The notes: generated by a model not told the origin, from the sequence alone. Positions 1 to 6,529 are shown, numbered from the stretch's first letter. The stretch is 9,047 bases of DNA from Brucellaceae bacterium (GCA_031253705.1 JAIRVW010000135.1:1-9047); one strand, 5' to 3'. Made by a program: numbers and translations.

Positions 1-50
1 GAAACCGTTCTTCTGATTATATGCCCCATTTCAAAGAGACCCGTTCATGA
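1..50 (+). CDS. Possible 3' end of an upstream gene overlapping murJ
   Basis: The third reading frame (positions 3-50) is open from the window edge and ends in TGA at 48-50. That stop overlaps the murJ ATG in an ATGA arrangement, typical of translationally coupled genes. The visible tail is 15 residues (NRSSDYMPHFKETRS) and carries no family signature. In Rhizobiales murJ often follows glnD, so the tail of the PII uridylyltransferase is the contextual guess, but nothing in these residues shows it. A second frame stops at 14-16 and would be an equally short alternative, leaving 30 bp of spacer. This is weak evidence. Confidence 0.25.
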   Translation, partial: NRSSDYMPHFKETRS

Positions 51-1648
51 GCCTGCTGAAAAAATTCGCAACTGTTGCTTCCGGCACGCTGATGAGCAGA
101 ATTTTCGGTTTCACCCGCGAAATGCTGATGGCAGCTTTTCTCGGTACCGGCCCTGTGGCAGATGCTTTCAACACGGCTTTCCGTTTTCCGAATACGTTCC
201 GACGTTTGTTTGCCGAAGGTGCATTCAATGCCGCTTTCGTGCCGCTCTTTGCCAAAGAGATCGAGCAGAACGGTATGGATGGTGCCAAGCGTTTTTCCGA
301 AGAAGTCTTCGGCGTGCTGTTCACCATTCTTCTCGGCCTGACCATTGCCATGGAGCTTTCCATGCCGTTTCTGGTCAGCACGGTGATTGCACCGGGTTTC
401 ACCAGTGATCCGGTAAAATTTGAGAATACGGTCAGTCTGGCGATGATTATGTTCCCCTATCTCGCCTGTATGTCGCTGGCAGCAATGATGGGCGGCATGC
501 TCAACAGCCTGCATAAATATTTCGCGGCAGCCATTGCTCCGGTATTCCTGAATTTCATCCTGATCGGTGCGCTGTTGCTGGCATGGGTGCAAAATTATGA
601 CCCGCTGCAGATCGGCTATGCCCTGTCATGGGGCGTTATGGCAGCCGGTGTGGTGCAACTCGCCATTGTCTGGTTTGCGGTACGTCGCGCCGGAATGAAA
701 ATCGGTTTCCGCCGCCCGAAACTGACACCCAATGTGCGCCGCCTGCTGGTGCTGGCGCTGCCTGCCGCGATTACCGGCGGCATTACGCAGATCAATCTGC
801 TGATTAATACTAATATTGCATCCGGTTCCGAAGGCGCAGTGTCTTCCCTTGTCTATGCCGACCGGTTTTATCAGTTGCCGCTCGGCGTGGTCGGCATTGC
901 CGTTGCCACCGTTCTGCTGCCGGAATTGTCACGCGCTTTGCGCGGCGGCAATTTGAAAGAAGTAGGAAATCTGCAAAACCGTTCAGTCGAATTCACTCTG
1001 TTTCTGACCCTGCCTGCGGCTGCAGCACTGCTGGTTTTCTCCGAACCGCTGGTACGCTTGTTATTTGAACGCGGAAAATTCGGCCCTGAATCCACATTGA
1101 TTGTTTCGCAAATTCTGGCGGTTTACGGCCTCGGCCTGCCTGCTTTCGTGCTGATCAAAGCCTTTATTCCGGGTTTCTTCGCCCGTGAAGATACCCGCAC
1201 GCCGATGATTTTTGCCGGTATTTCCGTGGTGGTGAATGTGTCTCTGGCGCTGTTCCTGTTTCCGCGTCTTGGCCCTTCCGGCATTGCCACAGCGGAAATT
1301 ACCGCCGGATGGGTCAATGCCGTTTTGCTGCTCACAGTCCTCATCTGGCGTAAGCACTGGGATTATGATGCCGGTCTGATCCGCCGCATTCCGCGCCTGA
1401 TTATCGCAGCGGCAATCATGGCTGCGGCCTTGTATTTTGCATCGCAATATCTGGAATTTTATTTGAGCAAACAGGCCGGTTTCATGGCGCAGGCCACCAC
1501 ACTCGGCCTGCTCGTTCTCGGCAGTATGCTGGTTTATTTCGCAACTGTTTTTGCCATTGGCGGTGCCAGCCTTTCCGCTGTGAAAGGCAATATGCGCGGC
1601 CGTAAAAAAACGTCAGCCGCTGCAAAGGACAAGAATATTTCCGCTTGA
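47..1648 (+). CDS. murJ: Lipid II flippase MurJ (MviN family)
   Basis: This is the inner-membrane MOP-superfamily transporter that flips lipid II to the periplasmic face for peptidoglycan synthesis. The 533-residue protein has the usual family length and is hydrophobic throughout, consistent with about 14 membrane helices. The N-terminus carries the family signature: Arg18 and Arg24 in a SRIFGFTRE stretch, Asp39, and PNTFRRLFAEGAF at 48-60 with Asn49, Arg52, Arg53 and Glu57. These occupy the same positions as the residues essential in E. coli MurJ. A short basic, Lys/Arg/Ala-rich cytoplasmic tail follows the last helix (about 510-533). The start is supported by AAAGAGA at 33-39, a purine-rich site 7 bases upstream. 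The gene is followed by an intrinsic terminator, so it ends its transcription unit. Confidence 0.96.
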   Translation: MSLLKKFATVASGTLMSRIFGFTREMLMAAFLGTGPVADAFNTAFRFPNTFRRLFAEGAFNAAFVPLFAKEIEQNGMDGAKRFSEEVFGVLFTILLGLTIAMELSMPFLVSTVIAPGFTSDPVKFENTVSLAMIMFPYLACMSLAAMMGGMLNSLHKYFAAAIAPVFLNFILIGALLLAWVQNYDPLQIGYALSWGVMAAGVVQLAIVWFAVRRAGMKIGFRRPKLTPNVRRLLVLALPAAITGGITQINLLINTNIASGSEGAVSSLVYADRFYQLPLGVVGIAVATVLLPELSRALRGGNLKEVGNLQNRSVEFTLFLTLPAAAALLVFSEPLVRLLFERGKFGPESTLIVSQILAVYGLGLPAFVLIKAFIPGFFAREDTRTPMIFAGISVVVNVSLALFLFPRLGPSGIATAEITAGWVNAVLLLTVLIWRKHWDYDAGLIRRIPRLIIAAAIMAAALYFASQYLEFYLSKQAGFMAQATTLGLLVLGSMLVYFATVFAIGGASLSAVKGNMRGRKKTSAAAKDKNISA

Positions 1649-1679
1649 TTGCTTTTCAGCACTCTGGCACTAATAACGC

Positions 1680-1722
1680 ATCCGGAAGACAGGATTACAC
1701 GCCTGCCTTCCGGATATTTTTT
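1680..1722 (+). terminator. Intrinsic terminator after murJ
   Basis: A long stem pairs ATCCGGAAGACAGG (1680-1693) with CCTGCCTTCCGGAT (1702-1715). It has 14 pairs with a single A·C mismatch, an 8-base loop, and is followed by A then six T residues. It lies 31 bases after the murJ stop and should separate murJ from trpS. Confidence 0.88.
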
Positions 1723-1800
1723 ATAAGATAGTCCAGCCCGAGACCGGCAGCATGCGTCCAAACCACATATGCCGGCCTTAAAAGCAACCCCAGAGCATTC

Positions 1801-1831
1801 TGATTATCAACATATGAAAGACCGATAATCA
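1801..1831. promoter_or_regulatory. Inverted repeat over a candidate trpS promoter
   Basis: Perfect 8-bp arms TGATTATC (1801-1808) and GATAATCA (1824-1831) are separated by 15 bases, 41 bp before the trpS start. GATAAT at 1824-1829 matches the -10 consensus at five of six bases; the DNA about 17 bp upstream is a poor -35. The rest of the 223-bp murJ-trpS spacer holds the murJ terminator and a second 6-bp inverted repeat, CCGGCA (1744-1749) with TGCCGG (1770-1775). No small gene is seen. The arms could be a protein-binding site or a leader hairpin; which one is not decided by sequence. Confidence 0.35.
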
Positions 1832-1871
1832 CGCTCGACCGGCTCTCCACCAGCTTCAGGATTTAACAAGA

Positions 1872-2939
1872 ATGAACACCTTCAAAGAACGCATTTTCTC
1901 CGGCGCACAACCAACCGGCAATCTTCACCTCGGCAATTATCTCGGCGCGCTGAAACGCTGGGTTGCCTTGCAGGATGACAATGATTGCATCTATTGCGTC
2001 GTTGACATGCATGCGCTGACAATCAATCCGGATCCCGCAGAACTTTTAAATTCCACGCGTGAAATCACCGCCGCCTATCTGGCTGCAGGTCTTGATCCGA
2101 AAAAGAGCATTGTCTTTAATCAGAGCCGTGTGATGCAGCATGCGGAACTTGCGTGGGTGTTCAACTGTATTGCCCGTATCGGCTGGATGAACCGTATGAC
2201 GCAGTTCAAGGATAAAGCCGGTAAGGACCGCGAAAATGCTTCGCTCGGCCTGCTGGCCTATCCGAGCCTGATGGCGGCTGACATTCTGCTCTATCGCGCC
2301 ACCCACGTGCCGGTCGGCGACGATCAGAAGCAGCATCTTGAACTGACCCGCGACATTGCGCAGAAATTCAACAATGACTATTCCGACCGCATTGCCTCGC
2401 TTGGCATTGGTGTGGAAATGGCCGTTGGTGATGAGACTGTATCGGGCTTTTTCCCGATGACAGAACCGATGATTTCCGGCCCTGCCATGCGTATCATGTC
2501 GCTGCGTGACGGCACCAAGAAAATGTCGAAGTCCGACCCGTCCGATCTGTCGCGCATCAATCTGATTGATGATGAGGAAACCATCACCAAGAAGATCCGC
2601 AAAGCCAAGACCGATGCCGATGCTATTCCTTCAGAAGTTGAAGGTCTGGAAGGCCGCGCGGAAGCTGACAATCTGATCGGTATTTTTGCGGCACTGTCCG
2701 GCACTGACAAGGCGGATGTTCTGCGTGATTTCGGTGGCAAGCAGTTCTCTGAATTCAAAGCCTCGCTTGCTGAACTCGCAGTCTCGCAGCTTTCACCGAT
2801 CACACAGGAAATGCGCCGTCTGGTTGCTGACCCTGCCTATATCGACAGTGTTCTGCGTGACGGCGGTGAACGTGCAGGCGTGCTTGCCGAAGAAACCATG
2901 CATAATGTGCGTGACATCATCGGCCTGCTTCAGAAATAA
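1872..2939 (+). CDS. trpS: Tryptophanyl-tRNA synthetase (TrpRS)
   Basis: This cytoplasmic class Ic enzyme activates tryptophan with ATP and charges tRNA-Trp. The 355-residue protein begins with the TrpRS nucleotide-binding signature: [17 protein letters not shown] at 10-26, containing the HIGH-type element HLGN (19-22). The middle holds [12 protein letters not shown] at 130-141 and [15 protein letters not shown] at 147-161, typical of the tryptophan pocket region. The KMSKS loop is at 217-221 ([10 protein letters not shown]). It is slightly longer than the ~334-residue E. coli enzyme, by small insertions common in alphaproteobacteria. The start is the first ATG that leaves the conserved N-terminal strand intact; AGGA at 1858-1861 is a rather distant ribosome site. 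It probably has its own promoter because a terminator precedes it. Confidence 0.97.
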   Translation: MNTFKERIFSGAQPTGNLHLGNYLGALKRWVALQDDNDCIYCVVDMHALTINPDPAELLNSTREITAAYLAAGLDPKKSIVFNQSRVMQHAELAWVFNCIARIGWMNRMTQFKDKAGKDRENASLGLLAYPSLMAADILLYRATHVPVGDDQKQHLELTRDIAQKFNNDYSDRIASLGIGVEMAVGDETVSGFFPMTEPMISGPAMRIMSLRDGTKKMSKSDPSDLSRINLIDDEETITKKIRKAKTDADAIPSEVEGLEGRAEADNLIGIFAALSGTDKADVLRDFGGKQFSEFKASLAELAVSQLSPITQEMRRLVADPAYIDSVLRDGGERAGVLAEETMHNVRDIIGLLQK

Positions 2940-2947
2940 CATCTATT

Positions 2948-2976
2948 AAAAAGGCAGGGAATTCCCTGCCTTTTTT
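2948..2976. terminator. Bidirectional terminator between trpS and methyltransferase
   Basis: A perfect 18-bp palindrome GGCAGGGAATTCCCTGCC (2953-2970) is flanked by five A residues on the left and six T residues on the right. The hairpin therefore has a U-tract in both directions. It lies 8 bases after the trpS stop and 12 bases beyond the methyltransferase stop, so it serves both convergent genes. Confidence 0.9.
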
Positions 2977-2988
2977 GTTATACGTTTC

Positions 2989-3750
2989 TTACTGAGCCTC
3001 AAAGGTCAGCGTATCGGCGGCACCGGTATCCAAGCCGCCCGTCTGATAATCACCGAAGATTTTCACCTGCGTAAAACCTGCCTCACGCAGCGCCAGTTCC
3101 AGCTCGAACATACCCCACCAGCGTAACGAAAACAGCTCCATCTCCGTTGTGATCAGCTGCGTATCACGCCATAATTCATAGCGCAGGTGTGAGGTCACAA
3201 CCTGTCGGATATAATCTGTTGCTGTGGGCATTTCCTGCAAGGTCAGCAAGTCTTCGCCATCCTGCCAGTGGCGGGCACGCGGATTATGATCCATAAAATC
3301 GCGGACAACAGAAATATCCAACAACAGCTTACCATCCGGTGCCAGAGCCTGTTTGCAACGACGCAAAAAGCTCATCGCCTCAAGCGGATCAGTCAGCAGC
3401 TGGAATGAACCGGCAGGAAGCACAATGGCTGCGAATTTCTGCGCATAGTGAAATGTCGTGAACCCCTGCAGGCTCAGTTCCGCTTCCACGCCAGATTGCG
3501 CGCAACTCGCTTTGCACAGCTCAAGCATTTCAGAAGACAGATCAAAACCGCTGACACTGTAACCGGCCTGTGCCAGTGGCACCAACATGCGACCGTTACC
3601 GGTTGCTGGTTCCAGCACCGGCCCCGCGATTGTTTTCAGGCGTTCGAGATAGAATTCCACATCGCCGAAAGAACGCCCGACCGGCTTATCCAGCTCATAA
3701 ACGCGTGAAGCCAGCTTGCCATAGGTTTTAGTCTCATAGGCTTTAGTCAT
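2989..3750 (-). CDS. Class I SAM-dependent methyltransferase, substrate unknown
   Basis: A soluble 253-residue Rossmann-fold methyltransferase of the Methyltransf_25/11 type. Motif I is VLEPATGNGR at 45-54, and Asp70 in SGFDLS follows at the end of the second strand, where it would bind the SAM ribose. A later AIVLPAGSFQLL segment and a LAPDGKLLLDI strand match motifs IV/V of the fold. The C-terminal half has features of small-molecule methyltransferases, but nothing identifies the substrate. The ATG at 3750 is preferred; a TTG nine codons upstream (3777) is in frame but would only add a non-conserved stretch. Neither start has a strong ribosome site. It is convergent with trpS and shares its terminator. 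Confidence 0.87.
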   Translation of the reverse strand: MTKAYETKTYGKLASRVYELDKPVGRSFGDVEFYLERLKTIAGPVLEPATGNGRMLVPLAQAGYSVSGFDLSSEMLELCKASCAQSGVEAELSLQGFTTFHYAQKFAAIVLPAGSFQLLTDPLEAMSFLRRCKQALAPDGKLLLDISVVRDFMDHNPRARHWQDGEDLLTLQEMPTATDYIRQVVTSHLRYELWRDTQLITTEMELFSLRWWGMFELELALREAGFTQVKIFGDYQTGGLDTGAADTLTFEAQ

Positions 3751-4051
3751 TGTGAGTCTTTGTCTTGTCAGCGGCAATCAGAGACCGGTTTAAAACCGTA
3801 AAACACTGCTGCGCATTAAAAATCATTCCGTTACACAGCAATGTGAAACGGCAATTATACAGGACGATAGCTGCTCTTTTTTCAAACATGAAACCTGCTG
3901 AAAGACAAGGTAAAAACCGCTTTTCCTATCTTATCGGGCATATCCGGACAGGTTCATTCCGGTTTCTCTCTCCGGCCAAATCATTAAATTTTCGTGCCGC
4001 CACAAAATTGTCATCTTGCAGTCGGGCGCATTGAGTGGCAAATTCCCGCGC
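3751..4051. other. Divergent spacer between methyltransferase and usp, no gene
   Basis: This 301-bp stretch separates two divergent genes and must contain both promoters. No convincing coding frame is seen. It holds a TATAAT box on the minus strand (3854-3859), an inverted repeat at 3828-3851, and a 13-bp palindrome CGGTTTAAAACCG at 3786-3798 that lies in the probable methyltransferase leader. The part nearest usp (about 3900-4015) is T- and C-rich, with no clear promoter hexamers that I can defend. Confidence 0.6.
3828..3859 (-). promoter_or_regulatory. Candidate promoter and operator-like repeat for the methyltransferase
   Basis: On the minus strand a perfect TATAAT lies at 3859-3854. No good -35 hexamer sits at 17 bp; a TTGAAA about 20 bp upstream is the nearest match. 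Starting about 7 bp downstream, transcription would begin near 3847, inside an inverted repeat: CCGTTACAC (3828-3836) with GTGAAACGG (3843-3851), 9-bp arms with one mismatch and a 6-base spacer. A repressor site over the start of transcription is a reasonable inference. The leader to the ATG would be about 97 bases. Confidence 0.35.
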
Positions 4052-4543
4052 ATGGTTTCAAAACGTCTTAGCCGGGAAGCCGGCCACCGCCGCAAATTTC
4101 TTGTCTCGGTCGATGAAACGCCCGAATGCGGGCGCGCAGTTGCCTATGCCTCGCGCCGTGCCCGCAATACCGGCGGTGCATTGGTGCTGCTGTTTGTCAT
4201 TGATCCTTCGGACTTCCAGCAATTCTTAGGTGTCGGCAATATTATGCGTGCCGAAGCACTGGAGCGTGCGCAAACCGCGCTCAACAAATATGCCACGCAA
4301 CTGCGTGAACAGCATGGGATTGAGCCTGAGCTGATTGTCCGTGAAGGCCAGACCGCAGAGGAAATTCACAGCCTGATCGAAGAAGATCAGGATATTGCCA
4401 TTCTGGTGCTCGCTGCAGGCTCCGGCAAAGAAGGTCCGGGGCCGCTTGTGCAGTCGATTGCCGGACGTGGCGCGTCTTTCCCTGTTCCGGTTACGGTTAT
4501 TCCGTCAGATCTTTCTGACGATGACATTGATGCCGTCGCCTGA
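4052..4543 (+). CDS. Universal stress protein (UspA) family
   Basis: A 163-residue cytoplasmic single-domain Usp protein. The first strand RKFLVSVDET (14-23) ends in Asp21, the conserved adenine-site aspartate of the fold. A strand-rich ALVLLFVIDPSDFQ (43-56), a helix about 66-88, an ELIVREGQTAEEI stretch (93-105) and a final PVPVTVIP strand follow in Usp order. The G-x2-G-x9-G(S/T) ATP loop is not canonical: the region reads AAGSGKEGPGPLVQS (121-135), with Gln where the last Gly should be, so ATP binding is uncertain. The ATG at 4052 is preferred to in-frame TTG codons at 4016 and 4031 because it sits just before the basic Usp N-terminus; no clear ribosome site decides it. An acidic tail (SDLSDDDIDAVA) ends the protein. 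It lies 88 bp upstream of nfu in the same direction. Confidence 0.85.
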   Translation: MVSKRLSREAGHRRKFLVSVDETPECGRAVAYASRRARNTGGALVLLFVIDPSDFQQFLGVGNIMRAEALERAQTALNKYATQLREQHGIEPELIVREGQTAEEIHSLIEEDQDIAILVLAAGSGKEGPGPLVQSIAGRGASFPVPVTVIPSDLSDDDIDAVA

Positions 4544-4557
4544 AACACCTATATTAG

Positions 4558-4597
4558 CGGCAATCACGCAACCTTGCGGTCATGGTTGCCGTATTTT
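4558..4597 (+). terminator. Hairpin between usp and nfu, weak terminator or leader structure
   Basis: CGGCAATCA (4558-4566) pairs with TGGTTGCCG (4583-4591) through nine pairs including one T·G. Inside it CGCAA (4567-4571) pairs with TTGCG (4574-4578), with a four-base bulge GTCA on the right side. TATTTTC follows, a short and impure T-run. It starts 14 bases after the usp stop and ends about 30 bases before the nfu ribosome site. It could be a weak terminator for usp or a structured leader of nfu. Confidence 0.45.
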
Positions 4598-4619
4598 CTG
4601 TACAGACCTCATTTAACAC

Positions 4620-4626
4620 GGGAGAA
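4620..4626 (+). promoter_or_regulatory. Ribosome binding site fixing the nfu start
   Basis: GGGAGAA lies 5 bases before ATG at 4632. It supports that ATG over the in-frame TTG immediately before it (4629-4631). Confidence 0.8.
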
Positions 4627-4631
4627 CTTTG

Positions 4632-5198
4632 ATGTTCATCCAGACTGAAGCCACACCTAATCCGGCGACCCTGAAATTTCTGCCGGGCAAAGTGGTTATG
4701 CCGGAAGGCACCGCTGACTTCCGCGATGCGGAAAGCGCCGCCAATACTTCACCGCTTGCCGCCAAACTCTTTGCGGTTCCAGGTGTGAACGGCGTATTTT
4801 TCGGTTATGATTTTATCACTGTCAGCAAAGACGGTGCGGAATGGCAGCATCTCAAACCGGCTATTCTTGGCACGATCATGGAGCACATGATCTCCGGCGC
4901 GCCGGTTATGGCATCGGAACAGTCCAAAGGCCATGATCACTCAGAAGGCGAATTCTTCGCCGATGCGGATGCGGAAATCGTTGAAACCATCAAAGAGCTG
5001 ATTGAAACCCGCGTACGTCCGGCTGTTGCGCAGGACGGCGGCGACATCACATTCCGCGGCTTTGAACATGGTGTAGTCTATCTGCATATGAAAGGCGCCT
5101 GCTCCGGCTGCCCATCGTCAACAGCGACCCTGAAACACGGTATTCAGAACCTGCTCAAACATTTCGTTCCGGAAGTTCTGCAGGTTGAAGCAATCTGA
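4632..5198 (+). CDS. nfu: Nfu-type iron-sulfur cluster scaffold protein
   Basis: A 188-residue cytoplasmic protein that assembles or carries Fe-S clusters to client enzymes. It has the two-domain layout of bacterial and mitochondrial Nfu (NFU1-like). The N-terminal Nfu_N domain (about 1-88) begins with the hallmark MFIQTEATPNPATLKFLPG. An acidic, His-containing linker follows (about 95-112, KGHDHSEGEFF). The C-terminal NifU-like domain (about 113-188) has RPAVAQDGGDI at 129-139 and the cluster-binding CxxC at Cys157 and Cys160 in KGACSGCPSS. Length is normal and both cysteines are present, so it should be functional. The N-terminal domain differs from the A-type domain of E. coli NfuA, so the name NfuA would be misleading. 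It ends at a bidirectional terminator. Confidence 0.95.
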   Translation: MFIQTEATPNPATLKFLPGKVVMPEGTADFRDAESAANTSPLAAKLFAVPGVNGVFFGYDFITVSKDGAEWQHLKPAILGTIMEHMISGAPVMASEQSKGHDHSEGEFFADADAEIVETIKELIETRVRPAVAQDGGDITFRGFEHGVVYLHMKGACSGCPSSTATLKHGIQNLLKHFVPEVLQVEAI

Positions 5199-5220
5199 CA
5201 TTTCAGAAAAGCGAACCAAT

Positions 5221-5250
5221 AAAAAACGCGGCTCAGAGGCCGCGTTTTTT
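5221..5250. terminator. Bidirectional terminator between nfu and L,D-transpeptidase
   Basis: CGCGGC (5227-5232) pairs with GCCGCG (5239-5244), and the six A residues before and six T residues after extend the stem and give a U-tract on both strands. It lies 22 bases after the nfu stop and 20 bases from the stop of the convergent transpeptidase gene. Confidence 0.9.
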
Positions 5251-5270
5251 ATTATCTGGACTGCGCAGGT

Positions 5271-5891
5271 TTAAAGCACAACAACCTTGGCGCCGACCTG
5301 CGAACGGTCATATAAATCCATAATGTCCTGATTGATCAGGCGGATACAGCCGGAAGACACGTTCTTGCCGATTGACCACCATTCCGGCGTGCCGTGAAGA
5401 CGATAGCCACTGTCACGTCCGCCTTTATAAAGATAGAGCGCACGGGCACCGAGCGGATTGTTCAGACCCGGCTGCATACCGGATGCATATTTTGCCAGTT
5501 CCGGCTGACGCTTGATCATTGGTGCAGGTGGTGTCCAAGTCGGCCATTCCCGCTTCATGGCGACTTTGGCATCGCCCTTCCACTGAAAGCCCTCACGACC
5601 GACACCAATGCCATAGCGCATGGCTTTGCCGTCCGGCTCGACATGATACAAAAACTTGTTCTGCGTATCGACAATGATTGTGCCCGGTGCTTCTTTGGTA
5701 TCGTATTTCACCAGCTGACGGCGATATTCCGGCGCAATTTTCTGCACAGGAACTGTCGGAAGCACATAGCTGGCATCAGTCACACTGGAATATGATGCTG
5801 TGCTGCTCTGGAATGGTGCCGATGTGGAGCAACCGGCCAGCGCCATTGTCAGTAAAAGACCGGCGGCAGATAGAGCTTTGCTGAATACCAT
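5271..5891 (-). CDS. L,D-transpeptidase (YkuD family) lipoprotein
   Basis: A 206-residue periplasmic enzyme of the YkuD fold. Such enzymes form 3-3 crosslinks in peptidoglycan or, in Rhizobiales including Brucella, attach outer-membrane proteins to it. The N-terminus is a lipoprotein signal: basic start MVFSK, hydrophobic core 6-18, lipobox LAGC with lipidated Cys21. The YkuD domain runs from about 74 (GTIIVDTQNKFLYHV) to the C-terminus. The catalytic signature is intact: His166 in RLHGTPEWW and nucleophile Cys182 in SSGCIRL. The residue after the lipid Cys is Ser, which favours outer-membrane sorting by E. coli rules, though those rules may not hold here. The ATG at 5891 is chosen because it has a close AGGGG ribosome site and gives a normal signal peptide; an upstream in-frame start at 5948 would spoil it. 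It diverges from mmcB, and a CtrA-type box lies 63 bp upstream. Confidence 0.93.
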   Translation of the reverse strand: MVFSKALSAAGLLLTMALAGCSTSAPFQSSTASYSSVTDASYVLPTVPVQKIAPEYRRQLVKYDTKEAPGTIIVDTQNKFLYHVEPDGKAMRYGIGVGREGFQWKGDAKVAMKREWPTWTPPAPMIKRQPELAKYASGMQPGLNNPLGARALYLYKGGRDSGYRLHGTPEWWSIGKNVSSGCIRLINQDIMDLYDRSQVGAKVVVL

Positions 5892-5895
5892 TTTT

Positions 5896-5900
5896 CCCCT
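5896..5900 (-). promoter_or_regulatory. Ribosome binding site fixing the transpeptidase start
   Basis: AGGGG (minus strand) lies 4 bases before the ATG at 5891. It decides for this start over the longer frame from 5948. Confidence 0.75.
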
Positions 5901-5954
5901 CAGAAAACCGTAAAGACAGTGAATATTTATTGGGAGCAAGTTAACCACTGTTTC

Positions 5955-5970
5955 TTAATCAAACATTAAC
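5955..5970. promoter_or_regulatory. CtrA-type box between ldt and mmcB
   Basis: TTAATCAAACATTAAC matches the alphaproteobacterial CtrA consensus TTAA-N7-TTAAC exactly. The following bases CAT extend it to TTAACCAT. A further TTAACCA half-site lies at 5941-5947. The box is centred about 70 bp upstream of the transpeptidase ATG and about 72 bp upstream of the mmcB ATG, so it could act on either gene. CtrA is the cell-cycle response regulator that in Brucella is known to affect division and envelope genes. Binding here is inferred from the match only. Confidence 0.6.
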
Positions 5971-6015
5971 CATGATTATCTTTTCTGCTATTACAAATAA
6001 AAACAAACAGCGCTC

Positions 6016-6021
6016 TATACT
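6016..6021 (+). promoter_or_regulatory. Candidate -10 element of mmcB
   Basis: TATACT at 6016-6021 lies 13 bp before the mmcB ATG. The best -35 candidate is TTACAA at 5991-5996, with a long 19-bp spacer. If real, the mRNA would be nearly leaderless, which agrees with the absence of a ribosome site before the ATG. Evidence is weak. Confidence 0.25.
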
Positions 6022-6034
6022 GACAGATTGAACA

Positions 6035-6529
6035 ATGCCGATTATCTCACCTTTCCAGCACCATCCGCTCAGCGACGGCCGTCAGTCCGACGCAGCTCTC
6101 ATGGTGCGCCGTGGTGTGCAGCGCCTCTGTCTTGATCTGAATATTACTGTGCTGCCGGAAGTTTCACTGAAATCCGGCAGACGCGCAGATCTGATAGGAC
6201 TGACACGCAAAGGCGAAATCTGGATTATTGAGATCAAATCCTCGGTTGAAGACTGGAAGGCCGATCAGAAATGGCCGGATTACCGCAATTTCTGTGACCG
6301 GCTGTTTTTCGCCACGCATGCACAGGTGCCACACGATATCTTTCCGGAAGATTGCGGTTTTATTCTCTCAGACGGTTATGGCGGGGAAATTCTGCGCGAT
6401 GCACCGGAGCACAAACTGGCACCGGCCACGCGTAAAGCACTGACATTGCAACTGGCACGGATCGGCGCGAACCGGCTGACGCTCGCGGAAATCGCAGGGG
6501 TATCGATAGAACACAGCGATGCCGACTGA
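6035..6529 (+). CDS. mmcB: MmcB-family DNA repair protein (PD-(D/E)XK-like)
   Basis: A 164-residue cytoplasmic protein of the MmcB family (PF06319). In Caulobacter mmcB belongs to the DNA-damage response and its loss gives mitomycin C sensitivity. The sequence shows a PD-(D/E)XK nuclease-type core: RRADLIGL at 49-56 with Asp52, then IWIIEIKSS at 62-70 with Glu66 and Lys68. This is the Asp...Glu-x-Lys spacing of that superfamily. A conserved VEDWKADQKWPDYRNFCDRLFF stretch (71-92) follows. The C-terminal third is less distinctive. Length is as expected. No ribosome site stands before the ATG. I see no alphaproteobacterial SOS box (GTTC-N7-GTTC or GAAC-N7-GAAC) in the 143-bp upstream spacer. The gene is convergent with regA, 32 bp apart, with no obvious terminator between. 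Confidence 0.88.
   Translation: MPIISPFQHHPLSDGRQSDAALMVRRGVQRLCLDLNITVLPEVSLKSGRRADLIGLTRKGEIWIIEIKSSVEDWKADQKWPDYRNFCDRLFFATHAQVPHDIFPEDCGFILSDGYGGEILRDAPEHKLAPATRKALTLQLARIGANRLTLAEIAGVSIEHSDAD

Noticed and set aside
17..592. 191-residue open frame on the minus strand opposite murJ
   Set aside because: It lies opposite the most conserved part of murJ; its His/Arg/Glu-rich composition is that of a shadow frame.
1744..1775. CCGGCA/TGCCGG inverted repeat in the murJ-trpS spacer
   Set aside because: The arms are 6 bp with a 20-base spacer, common by chance in this base composition; noted only as context.
3765..4034. 89-residue open frame in the methyltransferase-usp spacer
   Set aside because: No good start or ribosome site and no recognisable features; it runs across the predicted methyltransferase promoter and into the usp 5' region.
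4503..4520. Perfect 7-bp hairpin CGTCAGA-TCTT-TCTGACG near the usp 3' end
   Set aside because: It lies inside the coding sequence for the acidic tail and has no T-run, so it is not a terminator; it may be chance.
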